DNA of 64,000 bases from Helicobacter sp. MIT 05-5293 (GTDB taxonomy: Bacteria; Campylobacterota; Campylobacteria; Campylobacterales; Helicobacteraceae): contig NZ_JROZ02000001.1 in NCBI RefSeq assembly GCF_000765665.2, forward strand, positions 620,001 through 684,000. The letters run 5' to 3'. Positions 51,287 to 61,532 of the stretch are shown in pieces. The number at the start of each line of letters is the position of its first letter. Position 1 is the stretch's first letter. The notes under the pieces are model-generated. The model saw only the letters and a list, made by a program, of their open reading frames with translations, searched no databases and was not told the origin of the DNA. A program made the translations under genes and the position numbers.

Positions 51287-52489
51287 TTATTCCCCATAGC
51301 CATATTTTTCGACTACAAAATCAATATCTTTATCACCGCGTCCGCTCAAATTCACGAGAATCTTTTTACCCTTAAGTGTAGGTGCGATTTTTAATGCGTA
51401 TGCGAGTGCGTGGCTAGATTCTATTGCAGGGATAATGCCCTCATTCTTGCTCAACTCAAAAAAGGCGTTAATCGCTTCTTGGTCGCTGATAGCGGCGACT
51501 TTGGTGCGTCCGATACTATGGAGATAAGCGTGTTCTGGTCCTACGCTTGGGTAATCAAGCCCACTTGCGACACTATGGACAGGGGCGGGTTCACCTTGAG
51601 AATCTTTTAGCATAATGGATTTGAATCCGTGCATAATCCCCTCATTTCCATAGCTTAAGCTTGCAGCGTGTTCGCCTATTTTTTCACCTATGCCTAGAGG
51701 CTCGACACCTATAAGCTCGACACTATCATCAATGAATCCGCTAAAAATTCCCATAGCATTGCTTCCACCACCGACACAAGCAACTACGCTATCGGGTAGT
51801 TCGCCCGTCATTTCAAGGAATTGTTCTTTGGATTCTATGCCTATGATTGCTTGAAAATCACGCACCATTTTAGGGAAAGGGTGAGGTCCTACAACCGAAC
51901 CAATCGCATACATAGAGTTTTTAGGATCTTTGAGATAAGATTCAAAAGCTGAATCCACCGCTTCTTTGAGTGTCTTTGCACCAAAACTTACGGGGACGAC
52001 ATTTGCGCCAAGTATTTTCATACGCACGACATTAGGGTGTTCTTTGGCAATATCCACTTCACCCATGTGAATCTCACATTCCAAGCCAAAGTAAGCCGCT
52101 GCTGTCGCAAGGGCTACGCCGTGCTGTCCTGCGCCTGTCTCTGCAATGAGCTTTTTTTTGCCCATAAATTTTGCGAGTAATGCTTCGCCCATACAATGAT
52201 TGAGCTTGTGCGCACCGGTGTGATTAAGATCTTCTCTTTTGAGATAGATTCCTGCACCGCCGTATTTTTTCGTGAGATTGTGAGCAAAATAAATCGGCGT
52301 AGGGCGTCCTTGAAAATGTGTCCTGATTTTGCGTAATTCTGCGATAAAATCGCTATTTTGTGCGATGAGATTATAGCTCTCCTCAATTTCTTTCATCGCC
52401 TCTGCGATTTGTGGAGGGACAAAGCTCCCGCCAAAAGCTCCAAAAAAGCCTTGAGAATCTGGAAATGATTTAAGATAAGGCTTATCCAT
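51287..52489 (-). CDS. trpB: Tryptophan synthase beta chain
   Basis: 400 residues from the ATG at 52489 ([27 protein letters not shown] upstream). The PLP lysine is in [19 protein letters not shown], the phosphate-binding loop in [12 protein letters not shown], plus [10 protein letters not shown] and LSGRGDKD. Catalyses L-serine plus indole to tryptophan. trpA is not next to it in this window, so it stands alone between unrelated genes. Confidence 0.96.
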   Translation of the reverse strand: MDKPYLKSFPDSQGFFGAFGGSFVPPQIAEAMKEIEESYNLIAQNSDFIAELRKIRTHFQGRPTPIYFAHNLTKKYGGAGIYLKREDLNHTGAHKLNHCMGEALLAKFMGKKKLIAETGAGQHGVALATAAAYFGLECEIHMGEVDIAKEHPNVVRMKILGANVVPVSFGAKTLKEAVDSAFESYLKDPKNSMYAIGSVVGPHPFPKMVRDFQAIIGIESKEQFLEMTGELPDSVVACVGGGSNAMGIFSGFIDDSVELIGVEPLGIGEKIGEHAASLSYGNEGIMHGFKSIMLKDSQGEPAPVHSVASGLDYPSVGPEHAYLHSIGRTKVAAISDQEAINAFFELSKNEGIIPAIESSHALAYALKIAPTLKGKKILVNLSGRGDKDIDFVVEKYGYGE

Positions 52490-52648
52490 TTTTACTCCTT
52501 TGTGTATAGTGTTTGTTTTGATTTTAGGGTATTTTATCACATTTTGTTTTGAAAAGTAGTGCTGATTGGGATTAATAACGAGGGTAAGGATTTGTGATAG
52601 TTTAGATTCTATAATAGGCAGAATCTAAACTACAAAGGCTAAGACTTC

Positions 52649-53293
52649 TTAGAATGTAAGATTGTAGCCCACTTGCACGATGTAAGTGCGGAGTGTAGCT
52701 GCTTTTACATCTCCTATAACAGGTTGTGTAATTTGATAATCAAAACCTAGTAAAGGAATTTTTGCTCCGAGTAGAATCTGATGTGCATCATTGAAATTAT
52801 AAGTTAGCCCGACATTTAAAGGCACGGCAAGACCTCCTTTAGCTTCGGTAGGCATAGGAACAACCCCGCCTATTTTCCAAGTAGGATTATATTGTTGATA
52901 ACCTACACCGATACCGATATATGCGCCAAAAGCGCGAGTGAAATTTACCCAATAATCGATATTTGCAGTAATAAGATGTTGATTAATATCAGCTTCTGCT
53001 TTTCCCGCTAGACCATTATCTTTAGAACCTTTACTTTGATTGTAATTGTAAGAAAGGTAATAGCGTAACCCCATATTGTTGCTTAATGCCTGTCTGTAAC
53101 CTAAATCTAAGCCTATTGCCCAACCAGTTCCGGTTGTAGGTAATAAACTCTTCATTGTTTGCAAAGCAGGACCATAAGTAGGTGTGGTGATAGGCACACC
53201 TGCATTGATTCCCACAAACAAACCGCTGCTTTGAGCACTTGCTACGCTTAATAAACTCGCACTCAACGCGACTGATAATATTATCTTTTTCAT
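52649..53293 (-). CDS. Helicobacter-type outer membrane protein with poly-T promoter
   Basis: 214 residues: signal peptide (MKKIILSVALSASLLSVASA), then a small beta-barrel (GLFVGINAGVP, WAIGLDLGYRQALSNNMGLR, GAYIGIGVGYQQYNP) ending in the barrel-assembly signal YIVQVGYNLTF. Resembles Hof/Hom-like small OMPs of Helicobacter. Expression is probably phase-variable by the 15-base tract upstream. Confidence 0.85.
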   Translation of the reverse strand: MKKIILSVALSASLLSVASAQSSGLFVGINAGVPITTPTYGPALQTMKSLLPTTGTGWAIGLDLGYRQALSNNMGLRYYLSYNYNQSKGSKDNGLAGKAEADINQHLITANIDYWVNFTRAFGAYIGIGVGYQQYNPTWKIGGVVPMPTEAKGGLAVPLNVGLTYNFNDAHQILLGAKIPLLGFDYQITQPVIGDVKAATLRTYIVQVGYNLTF

Positions 53294-53349
53294 CTTTAAT
53301 CCTTTTTTGTCCCTTAAAATTTAACATGTTGTTATATGGGATACTTTTG

Positions 53350-53382
53350 ATTATAAAGCACACAATCAAAAAAAAAAAAAAA
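53350..53382 (-). promoter_or_regulatory. Slippery promoter of the outer membrane protein gene (T15 and TATAAT)
   Basis: On the minus strand a run of 15 T (53368-53382) is followed after 12 bases by TATAAT (53350-53355), about 57 bases before the ATG. Changes in tract length alter the position and helical phase of the -35 region relative to the -10, as known for H. pylori sabA and other OMP genes. Confidence 0.65.
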
Positions 53383-53483
53383 CGAAAAAATTTTTTTGAT
53401 AATTTAATATTCGTTGTTACAAATAGTTGCATATACAAGTATTTTTGCTTGTGATTGAAGTAAATTTTGAGTGAGAATCTTTC

Positions 53484-54008
53484 TTAGCTTTTAGAAGATT
53501 TATCAGATTCTAAAACAGGGAAAATTTGTGTGCTACAAAGCCAATCGTGGAAGCATTTGCCATCACGGCGAAGTATTCCCATAACTAAGCCAAAGAGAAA
53601 AGTCGTCCCCACAATCCATAAAAGATAGCGCACAAAAGCGCGTATGAAGCCGACTTTTTGCTCATCATCTTTAAGGAGTTTGATGCGCATATATCGATAA
53701 CCGGGCGTTTGTGCGGAAAATGCTAAAAATAAAGCGATGATGATTCCATAGCACAAGCCGCAAGCCAAAATCGCACTTTGATTCTGTGTGAAAGCGTCCT
53801 TGCCATCGAGAAAAATATAAGTCGTGAGATACAAAATAGGCATATTGATCATAAACATATCAGTGATAAATGCTTTGATTCTCTCTGTGGCGTAAATGCT
53901 TTGGAGTTTTGCTTTGAGGGGCATTCCGCCGAAAATACCTTTGGGTAAGTCAGGCTGCTTGGAAGAAGGGGATTTTTTGACTTCACGCCACCTTTTGGTT
54001 TTTGCCAT
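53484..54008 (-). CDS. RDD-family membrane protein
   Basis: 174 residues from the ATG at 54008 (MAKTKRWREVKK). A basic N-terminus is followed by the RDD signature (ATERIKAFITDMFMINMPIL), three to four helices and SAQTPGYRYMRIKLLKDDEQ. Inner membrane, possibly a transporter; function not established. Immediately downstream of pyrE. Confidence 0.85.
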   Translation of the reverse strand: MAKTKRWREVKKSPSSKQPDLPKGIFGGMPLKAKLQSIYATERIKAFITDMFMINMPILYLTTYIFLDGKDAFTQNQSAILACGLCYGIIIALFLAFSAQTPGYRYMRIKLLKDDEQKVGFIRAFVRYLLWIVGTTFLFGLVMGILRRDGKCFHDWLCSTQIFPVLESDKSSKS

Positions 54009-54021
54009 TGTGTGATCTTTG

Positions 54022-54630
54022 TTAATTGCCGCGACTACCGGGCTTAATCGCTTCTTGTCCTTGTTTGCAAAGTGGGCAATCTTTGGGATCATACATATTG
54101 AATACAAAATCTTCTAATGCAAAAAAGGGAATATGTTCGGGCAGTCTTGCTTCGGGTTTGCGAGGGAGTGATGAGCCTACTCTTTTACAAAAGCCACGAT
54201 TTGCTAAGCCTGCATAAGCGACTACTTCTCCACCTTCAAATTCTACACATTGCGCAGATTCTAAAGCAGAGCCACCAGTAGTGATGATGTCTTCACAAAT
54301 GAGAATCTTCTCTCCTAATGAGACTTGAAAGCCTCTCCTTAGAGTCATTCTCCCCTCTACGCGTTCGGTGAAAATAAATCGCACCCCCAATGCTCGTGCG
54401 AGTTCATATCCGGCTAAGATGCCACCAATCGCCGGAGAACAAACACAATCAATCTGAATCTTTGCTGCATTGATTTGTTGTGCTAGGGCAGTGGCAAGTT
54501 CTTGTGCGATTTTTGGATTCTCAAGCACTTTGGCGGATTGTAAATAATGATCCGAGTGATTCCCGCTGCTAAGTAGAAAATGACCCTTTAAAAGCGCGTT
54601 TGCTTGGGTATAGTATTTTTCAATGTCCAT
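54022..54630 (-). CDS. pyrE: Orotate phosphoribosyltransferase
   Basis: 202 residues. PRPP-binding motif [17 protein letters not shown], plus [14 protein letters not shown] and [18 protein letters not shown]. The C-terminus has a CPLCKQG extension common in epsilonproteobacterial PyrE. Converts orotate and PRPP to OMP in pyrimidine synthesis. Confidence 0.95.
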   Translation of the reverse strand: MDIEKYYTQANALLKGHFLLSSGNHSDHYLQSAKVLENPKIAQELATALAQQINAAKIQIDCVCSPAIGGILAGYELARALGVRFIFTERVEGRMTLRRGFQVSLGEKILICEDIITTGGSALESAQCVEFEGGEVVAYAGLANRGFCKRVGSSLPRKPEARLPEHIPFFALEDFVFNMYDPKDCPLCKQGQEAIKPGSRGN

Positions 54631-54642
54631 AAAGTCTCCTTG

Positions 54643-55335
54643 TCAAAAACGAAGTGAATATTTGAGATAGTTAATCGTCATATCGCGTTTTGATTGGTAA
54701 TCAATCAAATCAAAGCCTACAAAAAGCTCGTGATGTCTTTTATAATAAAATATAGGACCAATGGCGATTGTAGGATAAAACCATTTTTTGCGTTGGCTCT
54801 CAAAAGTAGGGTTAAGGCTGTCGCTTGTGCGTGAAAAGCTTGAAGCACCTAGAGAGGCAAGTCTGACGCGGAAACCTAAGAAAGATGAGGCATAAATGCG
54901 ATATTCAACAGAAATCCCACCGCGATAAATTTGCATTCGATTGGGCTTGGTTGAATCAAATTCAAAATCTGCAAATGCGCCGTAATTTGTTCGATCAAAG
55001 AATCCAAACACGCGCAATGAATGGATTCTGCCTAAGATAAAGTCATATCCTGCTTCGACACCTAATATACTGCTTGTGCCAAGATTAGGTGTGTAGGCTA
55101 CTCCTACATTGACAAGGGCGTAGAGTCCTTCTCTTGGGTCTTTGACTTTGGGGAATTTTTTACCTGCTACATTATAGAGTAGCTGTTGCCTTGTTTGCAT
55201 AACATCGCCTAGTGCTTCTTGAATCGGTTTGTCCCTAATCTCTTGAGCAGATAATCCTTGTGTGCTAAAAATAAATACACTACAAATCGTGATTAAGGTA
55301 ATCCTTGTTAATACTATATATCGTTGCTTACGCAT
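54643..55335 (-). CDS. Outer membrane beta-barrel protein (Helicobacter OMP-like)
   Basis: 230 residues. Signal peptide LITICSVFIFSTQGLSA, an N-terminal soluble helix, then alternating barrel strands (GLYALVNVGVAYTPNLG, LGVEAGYDFILGRIHSLRVF, GFRVRLASLGASSFS) ending in NYLKYSLRF, a typical terminal phenylalanine strand. Similar to Helicobacter Hof/Hom-type proteins. Located 12 bases upstream of pyrE on the same strand. Confidence 0.75.
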   Translation of the reverse strand: MRKQRYIVLTRITLITICSVFIFSTQGLSAQEIRDKPIQEALGDVMQTRQQLLYNVAGKKFPKVKDPREGLYALVNVGVAYTPNLGTSSILGVEAGYDFILGRIHSLRVFGFFDRTNYGAFADFEFDSTKPNRMQIYRGGISVEYRIYASSFLGFRVRLASLGASSFSRTSDSLNPTFESQRKKWFYPTIAIGPIFYYKRHHELFVGFDLIDYQSKRDMTINYLKYSLRF

Positions 55336-55483
55336 TAATATCACCCTCGTTTTGAGATTCTTAAATTTATTTTTGAGGTAAAAATTATGATATTCTAATA
55401 TAATTTTGTTACACTTGCAAAGTATAATGCGAATTTTTGATGATTTTTAAAAAATAATTTTTCTCTAAAGTTAAGGAGTGTTG

Positions 55484-55987
55484 ATGCGTAAATTGTTGAA
55501 ATATAGTATCATTGTTTTTTTGTTTGGTCAATGTTTTGCCCAAGATTTGGTAGGGTATTATATGACACATAAGGGTGAGAGTGGGCGACAGGCGATTGTG
55601 GAGTTTTTCAAAAAGGACAATAAATACTATGCTTATGGTTTTGCGAATCTTGACGGAGCTCCTCCTAAGAAAGACATACACAATGAGAATCCAGCTCTAA
55701 GAGATCGTATTGATAAAACAACGGTGTTTATTTTTGATCTTGTGCGTGATGGTTCAAGTAATACTTACAAAGATGGCAGAGTCTATAATTTTGATACCGG
55801 TAAAATTTACTATGCCAAAATCACTCTCAAAGATAATGGTTTAGAATTGCGAGGGAGCGTTGATAAAATGGGTTTGGTAGGTGAAACAAAAGTTTGGAGA
55901 CGCTTGAGTGATGAAGAGATTAAACATTGGTTACCCGAAAAGCCGGATTTTGCTCCTGTCGAGGCAAGCATCAAAGATTATCAATAA
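55484..55987 (+). CDS. DUF2147-family periplasmic protein
   Basis: 167 residues with a signal peptide (YSIIVFLFGQCFAQ). The mature part fits DUF2147: DLVGYYMTHKGESGRQAIVE, YAYGFANLDGAPPKKDI, KDGRVYNFDTGKIYYAKITL, LRGSVDKMGLVGETKVWRRL. Lipocalin-like; function unknown. ATG at 55484 with AAGGAG upstream. Confidence 0.85.
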   Translation: MRKLLKYSIIVFLFGQCFAQDLVGYYMTHKGESGRQAIVEFFKKDNKYYAYGFANLDGAPPKKDIHNENPALRDRIDKTTVFIFDLVRDGSSNTYKDGRVYNFDTGKIYYAKITLKDNGLELRGSVDKMGLVGETKVWRRLSDEEIKHWLPEKPDFAPVEASIKDYQ

Positions 55988-56018
55988 AGTATTTGACAAG
56001 TAAAGCGTAAGGGTCTGA

Positions 56019-58118
56019 ATGGAAGAGAAGATTCAAAATCATATCGAACTTGCTCTCCAACAGCTCAATCCCGCCCAAAGAGAAGCAGCGCAACACATTG
56101 ACGGGGCGATGCTGATTCTTGCAGGTGCAGGGAGTGGGAAAACAAAAACGCTCACCACGCGTTTGGCATATTTGATAGATGAGGTGGGTATCCCTGCAAG
56201 CTCGACATTGACATTGACTTTTACAAATAAAGCCGCACAAGAGATGCGAGATAGGGCTTTGGGATTACTGGAGCATTCTCGCAGTATGCCACCGCCTTTG
56301 CTCTGCACTTTTCACAGATTCGGATTGATGTTTTTACGATTATATATTGATAGGCTTTCGCGTTTGTCAAACTTTATCGTGCTTGATACGGAAGATAAAC
56401 GAGCCATTATTAAGGATTTGTCCAAGAAATTACCCACTTCGCAATTTGATTACTATATCTCAAATATGAAAAATGCTTCTCTCTCACCCGAAGAAAGTAA
56501 GGCATATATTGCAAACGAAAAAGATGCGTTGCTTCATCGGATTTATCAAGAATATGAAGCATTTTTGCTCTCTAAGAATCTGCTTGATTTTGATGATTTG
56601 CTTTATCTTACTTTTAAGATTCTTGATACTTGTGAGGATATTGCTCAAAATATCAGCCAAAAATATCAATACATTATGGTCGATGAATATCAAGACACTA
56701 ATGAGATTCAGTATAAAATCTTAAAGCGTCTTGCCCTCACTCATCAGAATCTCTGTGTTGTGGGAGACGATGATCAAAGTATTTATGGTTGGCGTGGTGC
56801 AAATGTTCACAATATTCTCAATTTTTCTAAGCAATTTGATAATGTTAAGGTTGTCAAGCTTGAAGAAAATTACCGCTCAAGCACACAAATACTTGATGCA
56901 GCGAATAAACTCATCAGTCATAATCATAACAGGCTTGGTAAGATTCTCCATAGTGTGAAAGGTGAGGGCGAAGCAGTGCGTGTGATTGAAAACGAAGATG
57001 AGACAAGCGAGGCGCAAAAAGTCGCACAAGAAATCAGAGGTTTGCTTGATCAAGGCGTAAAAGCAAGTGAAATTGCCATTCTTTTTCGTGTGAATGCGTT
57101 GTCAAGAAGTATTGAAGAAGGGCTTAATCGTGCAAAGATTCCCTATAAATTAATCGGTGCGATGAGATTCTATGAGCGGTCAGAAATCAAAGATTTGCTT
57201 AGTTATTTGCGTCTTCTTGTGAATCTTGATGATGATTTTTCTTTTATGCGCATTGTTAATCGTCCTAAACGCGGTATTGGCAAGATTACTCAAAATAAAC
57301 TCACTGCCTTAGCGCAAAGTTTGCAGAAGTCTTGTATAGCGTGTGTGCGAGAGAATCCTTTAGAGACAGCACAACAGATTGGAGAGAAAAATTATCAAGT
57401 GATTAAGGAATTTATTGACCAGCTTTTAGGTTGGCAGATTCTTGCTAAGGACCGCTTGGAAGATTTGATTGAAGAGATGGAAAATAATCTACATTTTGAA
57501 TTCAGCATACTTGATGAAGTCGATAGAGAGGGCAATATTAACGAGTTTTATGCTCTCTTTCGAGAATATGCAATGAAGAATCCACGAAGTCATTTGGAAG
57601 ATTTTTTAAATGATCTTGCATTGAGTAATGCAACCGATGAGATTGAGGGTGAGGCAGTGTATTGTATGAGTGTGCATTCTGCAAAGGGATTGGAATTTCA
57701 ACATCTTTACATTATTGGCTTTGAGGAAGGGTTTTTTCCTTTGATAAGGGGTGAAGATGAGGGTGATATTGAAGAAGAAAGGCGGTTAGGCTATGTAGCT
57801 TTTACGCGAGCGAAAGATTTTTTGAATATCTCTTATGCTAAAAGTCGATTTTATCGTGGTAAGCGAGAAAGAATGCGCAAATCACGATTTTTAAAAGAAT
57901 CAAACAATATGCGAGATTCTCATTATTCTTTAGATTCTAACAAAGAATCAGACGCAGATGTCAAGTATTGCAAGGGTATGAAAGTGCAGCATAAAATCTT
58001 TGGCATAGGTATTGTGCAACACATACAAGGCAAGGGTAGTCAGTGTCAGCTTCAGATTAATTTTGCGGGATTAGAACGCAAGATTTTGGCTTCATTTGTG
58101 CAGATTGTGGAAAGCTAA
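56019..58118 (+). CDS. UvrD/PcrA/Rep-type ATP-dependent DNA helicase
   Basis: 699 residues, superfamily 1A helicase. Motif I GAGSGKTKTLTTRLA, motif Ia TFTNKAAQEM, motif II VDEYQDTNEIQ, motif III VVGDDDQSIYGWRGA, motif IV NYRSSTQILDAAN, motif V VHSAKGLEFQHLY, motif VI GYVAFTRAKDFL. 3'-5' unwinding in repair or replication restart. The C-terminal region (GIGIVQHIQGKGSQCQLQIN) is the Tudor-like domain of PcrA/UvrD. Confidence 0.93.
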   Translation: MEEKIQNHIELALQQLNPAQREAAQHIDGAMLILAGAGSGKTKTLTTRLAYLIDEVGIPASSTLTLTFTNKAAQEMRDRALGLLEHSRSMPPPLLCTFHRFGLMFLRLYIDRLSRLSNFIVLDTEDKRAIIKDLSKKLPTSQFDYYISNMKNASLSPEESKAYIANEKDALLHRIYQEYEAFLLSKNLLDFDDLLYLTFKILDTCEDIAQNISQKYQYIMVDEYQDTNEIQYKILKRLALTHQNLCVVGDDDQSIYGWRGANVHNILNFSKQFDNVKVVKLEENYRSSTQILDAANKLISHNHNRLGKILHSVKGEGEAVRVIENEDETSEAQKVAQEIRGLLDQGVKASEIAILFRVNALSRSIEEGLNRAKIPYKLIGAMRFYERSEIKDLLSYLRLLVNLDDDFSFMRIVNRPKRGIGKITQNKLTALAQSLQKSCIACVRENPLETAQQIGEKNYQVIKEFIDQLLGWQILAKDRLEDLIEEMENNLHFEFSILDEVDREGNINEFYALFREYAMKNPRSHLEDFLNDLALSNATDEIEGEAVYCMSVHSAKGLEFQHLYIIGFEEGFFPLIRGEDEGDIEEERRLGYVAFTRAKDFLNISYAKSRFYRGKRERMRKSRFLKESNNMRDSHYSLDSNKESDADVKYCKGMKVQHKIFGIGIVQHIQGKGSQCQLQINFAGLERKILASFVQIVES

Positions 58119-58195
58119 ATCGTATTAAGAATCCAAAATATTTAATCAAATATAGTATAACTTAGAAAGTGTGATTTGAAAGGAAGGGTTGAAGA

Positions 58196-59125
58196 GTGCG
58201 TTTTTATTGTTTGAAATTATGTGCATTCGTTTTGATGATTTTTGGTGCGTGTTACGCGCAAGAATCGATTCAAAATTATGACATTCCTCCCAAACAGCTT
58301 TTTTTGGCAAAGCACTATGGGGTTTCTCATTCAGAGGTTTATTCTACAGATATTTTTCCTAAGATTCAAAAACATTTCAAAATCGCTACGATTCCGCCAG
58401 ATCGTTTTACATTACGACTTAAGAGTGTCGATGTAAAGTTGATTTTTGCGCGGTATGGGTATGATCTAAGCTTTGAAGATATTTTTGTAGAATTTGAATT
58501 TGTGAGTGATATGCGTGAAAGTGCGCCTTTAGAATTTCTTGAAAAAATGTATATCCAGTATTATGGAGATAATATTGAGATTAAACAGATTCAGTTGCGT
58601 CCATTGCATGATTTGCCAAAGCATTATACGCCTGATGATTATGATTTCAATACAAGTGCCTTAAAAAAAAATAGTGGCACTTTTGTGATGAAATATCACA
58701 CATCTTCTGCAAATAAGCAAGCTACTTTTCTTTATCAGATTCACGCTTCACTTAAAGTCGTTAAAAGCACACAAAATATTAGTATCAATGAGAATCTAAC
58801 CTTGCAAAATACGAAAATTGCCCTGATTGACTTTGAAAAAAACAGAGGCGATTTGATGACACCTGATGATGTGGGTAATAGCGGGGCAAAGAGTTATATT
58901 CGTGCCGATTTAGTAATCACAAAGGATAAAATCAAGCCCAGAATTATCGTCAAAAAAGGTGATAAAATTGTCGTTTCAAGTCGTCAAGAGGGTGTGCTGA
59001 TGGAGGCAGTGCTGATTGCTAAACAAAATGCAATTCAAAATGAAATCATTAATGCCCAAAATCCTATCAGTGGAAAAATCATTCGTGTGAAAATCACCAA
59101 TGAGGGTAAAGGTGAGATTTTATAG
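58196..59125 (+). CDS. flgA: Flagellar P-ring assembly chaperone FlgA
   Basis: 309 residues with GTG start (AAAGGAAGG upstream) and a signal peptide (LCAFVLMIFGACYAQ). The C-terminal ~130 residues are the SAF domain of FlgA: YIRADLVITKDKIKPRIIVK, KGDKIVVSSRQEGVLMEA, ISGKIIRVKITNEGKGEIL. Periplasmic chaperone for FlgI. Longer than the E. coli protein because of an N-terminal extension seen in epsilonproteobacteria. Confidence 0.85.
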   Translation: MRFYCLKLCAFVLMIFGACYAQESIQNYDIPPKQLFLAKHYGVSHSEVYSTDIFPKIQKHFKIATIPPDRFTLRLKSVDVKLIFARYGYDLSFEDIFVEFEFVSDMRESAPLEFLEKMYIQYYGDNIEIKQIQLRPLHDLPKHYTPDDYDFNTSALKKNSGTFVMKYHTSSANKQATFLYQIHASLKVVKSTQNISINENLTLQNTKIALIDFEKNRGDLMTPDDVGNSGAKSYIRADLVITKDKIKPRIIVKKGDKIVVSSRQEGVLMEAVLIAKQNAIQNEIINAQNPISGKIIRVKITNEGKGEIL

Positions 59126-59153
59126 ATTCTAAAACGAAGAGCAAGAGGACAGA

Positions 59154-59762
59154 ATGCGCACAGACATCAAAAAAATAGTAATAGGTATTAGTGGGGCAAG
59201 TGGTGTCCATTTAGGACTTAAATTAATCCAATCTTTACCAGAATCTATGGAGCTTTTTATTATCATTAGTGAGGGTGCGAAAGAGGTCGCCTATCATGAA
59301 AATAAAAAAGACATCAAAAAAGAGCTTGAGATTCTCTTACAAGGCAGGTCATTTTATATTTTTGATGAAAATGAAATGAGCAGTTGCATTGCTTCAGGGA
59401 GTTTTGGAATCGATGCGATGGCGATTGTGCCGACAAGTATGAATCTTCTTGCAAAGATTGCTAATGGGTTATGTGATGATTTGCTTTCGCGTTGTGCGAG
59501 TGTGATGCTGAAAGAAAGGCGCATTCTTTTACTTGCTCCGCGTGAAATGCCTCTAAGTGCGATTGCATTAGAGCAAATGTCTAAGCTTGCGCAGCTTGGC
59601 GTGATTATCGCCCCACCTATTGTGGCGTATTATGCAAAGGCACAAGATATAGATTCTATGGAGTTTTTCTTTATCGGTAAGTGGCTTGATGCACTAGGGA
59701 TTCAGAATAATCTTTATAAGCGTTGGGAGAATCTTTATACAAACACATCAATAAAAAGGTAA
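59154..59762 (+). CDS. ubiX: Flavin prenyltransferase
   Basis: 202 residues. IVIGISGASGVHLGLKLIQ is the flavin-binding start; SSCIASGSFGIDAMAIVPTS and LLLAPREMPLS are family motifs. Makes prenylated FMN for UbiD-type decarboxylases. Followed after 3 bases by coaD. Confidence 0.93.
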   Translation: MRTDIKKIVIGISGASGVHLGLKLIQSLPESMELFIIISEGAKEVAYHENKKDIKKELEILLQGRSFYIFDENEMSSCIASGSFGIDAMAIVPTSMNLLAKIANGLCDDLLSRCASVMLKERRILLLAPREMPLSAIALEQMSKLAQLGVIIAPPIVAYYAKAQDIDSMEFFFIGKWLDALGIQNNLYKRWENLYTNTSIKR

Positions 59763-59765
59763 AAA

Positions 59766-60254
59766 ATGAGAAAGTTAGCAATTTATCCGGGCACTTTTGA
59801 TCCTATTACAAATGGACATTTGGACATTATCAAACGTTCTGTGGAGATTTTTGATAAAGTCATTGTTGCCATTGCCAAATCTAATGCTAAAAATCCAATG
59901 TTTTCTCTTGAACAACGCAAAGAAATGCTTTGTCTTAGCACTAATACAATGCCTAATGTCGAGGTAGAAGGTTTTGAGAATCTCCTTGCGGATTTTGCAA
60001 AACAAAAAGGTGCAAAAATGCTTATTAGAGGTTTGCGTGCGGTGAGCGATTTTGAATATGAATTACAAATGGGCTATGCTAATGCGTCTTTAAACGCAAA
60101 TCTTGAGACTATTTATTTTATGCCAACCTTGCAAAATGCGTTTATTAGCTCTTCTGTGGTGCGTTCTATCATCGAACATAACGGAGAATTTGGGCATTTA
60201 GTGCCAAAAAGTGTGTATGGGTATATCCAAATGCTTCGCGAAACACACAGATAA
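59766..60254 (+). CDS. coaD: Pantetheine-phosphate adenylyltransferase
   Basis: 162 residues: [19 protein letters not shown] (nucleotide-binding HxGH equivalent TNGH), [17 protein letters not shown], and the ISSSVVRSI motif. Fourth step of coenzyme A synthesis. Confidence 0.96.
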   Translation: MRKLAIYPGTFDPITNGHLDIIKRSVEIFDKVIVAIAKSNAKNPMFSLEQRKEMLCLSTNTMPNVEVEGFENLLADFAKQKGAKMLIRGLRAVSDFEYELQMGYANASLNANLETIYFMPTLQNAFISSSVVRSIIEHNGEFGHLVPKSVYGYIQMLRETHR

Positions 60255-60305
60255 AAAACAAAATACAAATCAAGCAAAATATCATTAAAATGAAAGGAAA
60301 GACTG

Positions 60306-60893
60306 ATGTATGTTGCGATTGAAGGCATAGATACTTGTGGTAAAAGCACACAGATTGAACTTTTAAAGGCGTGTTATCCTGATGCGACTTTTACAAAAGA
60401 GCCCGGCGGTAGTGCGTTAGGAGAGCAGATTCGGAATCTGATATTGTATCCTTCGCATAATGCGCCACTTGATTCTCGTGCAGAATTATTTTTGTTTCTC
60501 GCTGATAGGGCGCAACATTATCACGAAGTCTTGTCTCATCATCGGCATACACAAACGCTTGTGATTTCTGATAGGAGTTTAGTCTCTGGAATCGCGTATG
60601 CAAAAGATGTCGATAAAGAATGGAATCTTGCTTTGAACATTTTTGCCTTGCGTGAGATGTTGCCGGATTTAGTTGTGATTCTAAAACTTGATAGGGATAC
60701 GCTTTGTGATCGTATGCGTCAAAAATCACATGATCATATCGAATCACGGGGTATAGATTATATGCTTACAATTCAAGATCAATTTATCTCTATCGTGCAA
60801 ATGATGAAAGTAAAGTTTGTCGTTCTTGATGCAAAGCAAAGTCAAGAAGTGATTTTGGAGCGCATTTGTGCGGAGATTGGAAACTTGATGTAA
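60306..60893 (+). CDS. tmk: Thymidylate kinase
   Basis: 195 residues. P-loop variant EGIDTCGKSTQIEL, the TKEPGGSALGEQIR DRX-type region, and SDRSLVSGIAYA. Makes dTDP, and so feeds the dTDP-sugar pathway as well as DNA synthesis. Its TAA shares one base with the start of the next gene (TAATG). Confidence 0.95.
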   Translation: MYVAIEGIDTCGKSTQIELLKACYPDATFTKEPGGSALGEQIRNLILYPSHNAPLDSRAELFLFLADRAQHYHEVLSHHRHTQTLVISDRSLVSGIAYAKDVDKEWNLALNIFALREMLPDLVVILKLDRDTLCDRMRQKSHDHIESRGIDYMLTIQDQFISIVQMMKVKFVVLDAKQSQEVILERICAEIGNLM

Positions 60894-61468
60894 TGAAATG
60901 TCTAGTGTGTGGGGCTTTTAGCTGGAAAGCGATTTGTGCAGTATGCTTAGAGCAAGTCCCGCTCACGCCTCGCCACAGAATCTTATCCTACGATACTAAA
61001 GTTTATAGTTTTTACCGATACGATGATGTAGCGTATTTGATGCAGTCAAAATATCATTTAGTAGGCTCACGGATTTTGCGATGCCTCTCACAAAAGGCTG
61101 CAAAGTATTTTTTTGCACAAGGAGAGTTGCCTTTTAAAGCAGATGCCATTGCTCTTGATGATTATCCTTATACTTTTTACTCTCATACCGGCGTGATTCT
61201 TAAAACCTTTGCTGATGCGAGTCAGGGTAAACTCACGCCCATTTTTGGCTCTCTTAAGGCACGAAATAATGTCAAATATGCGGGGCAAAGTCTTGCGTTT
61301 CGGCAATCCCACCCTAAGAAATTTGACTATAATGGTAAAAGTCAAGATGTAGTGATTTTTGATGATATTATCACGACAGGCACGAGCCTTAATGAGGCAA
61401 TTGCAGTTTTGCATAAACATCAATCTCGTGTGCTTTTTTGTCTCACATTATGCGATGCAAAAGCATAG
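60893..61468 (+). CDS. ComF-family phosphoribosyltransferase-like protein
   Basis: 191 residues from ATG 60893. N-terminal zinc-ribbon-like MKCLVCGAFSWKAICAVCLE, central AIALDDYPYTFYSHTGVILK, and the PRPP-loop VVIFDDIITTGTSLNEAI. ComF proteins take part in DNA uptake; the epsilonproteobacterial form is short. Coupled to tmk by a 1-nt overlap. Confidence 0.87.
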   Translation: MKCLVCGAFSWKAICAVCLEQVPLTPRHRILSYDTKVYSFYRYDDVAYLMQSKYHLVGSRILRCLSQKAAKYFFAQGELPFKADAIALDDYPYTFYSHTGVILKTFADASQGKLTPIFGSLKARNNVKYAGQSLAFRQSHPKKFDYNGKSQDVVIFDDIITTGTSLNEAIAVLHKHQSRVLFCLTLCDAKA

Positions 61469-61532
61469 AAACTTTCTATCAATTAGGTAAGGATTAGGCA
61501 TCTGCTTGAAGCCGATATTAGAATCTGCGCGT

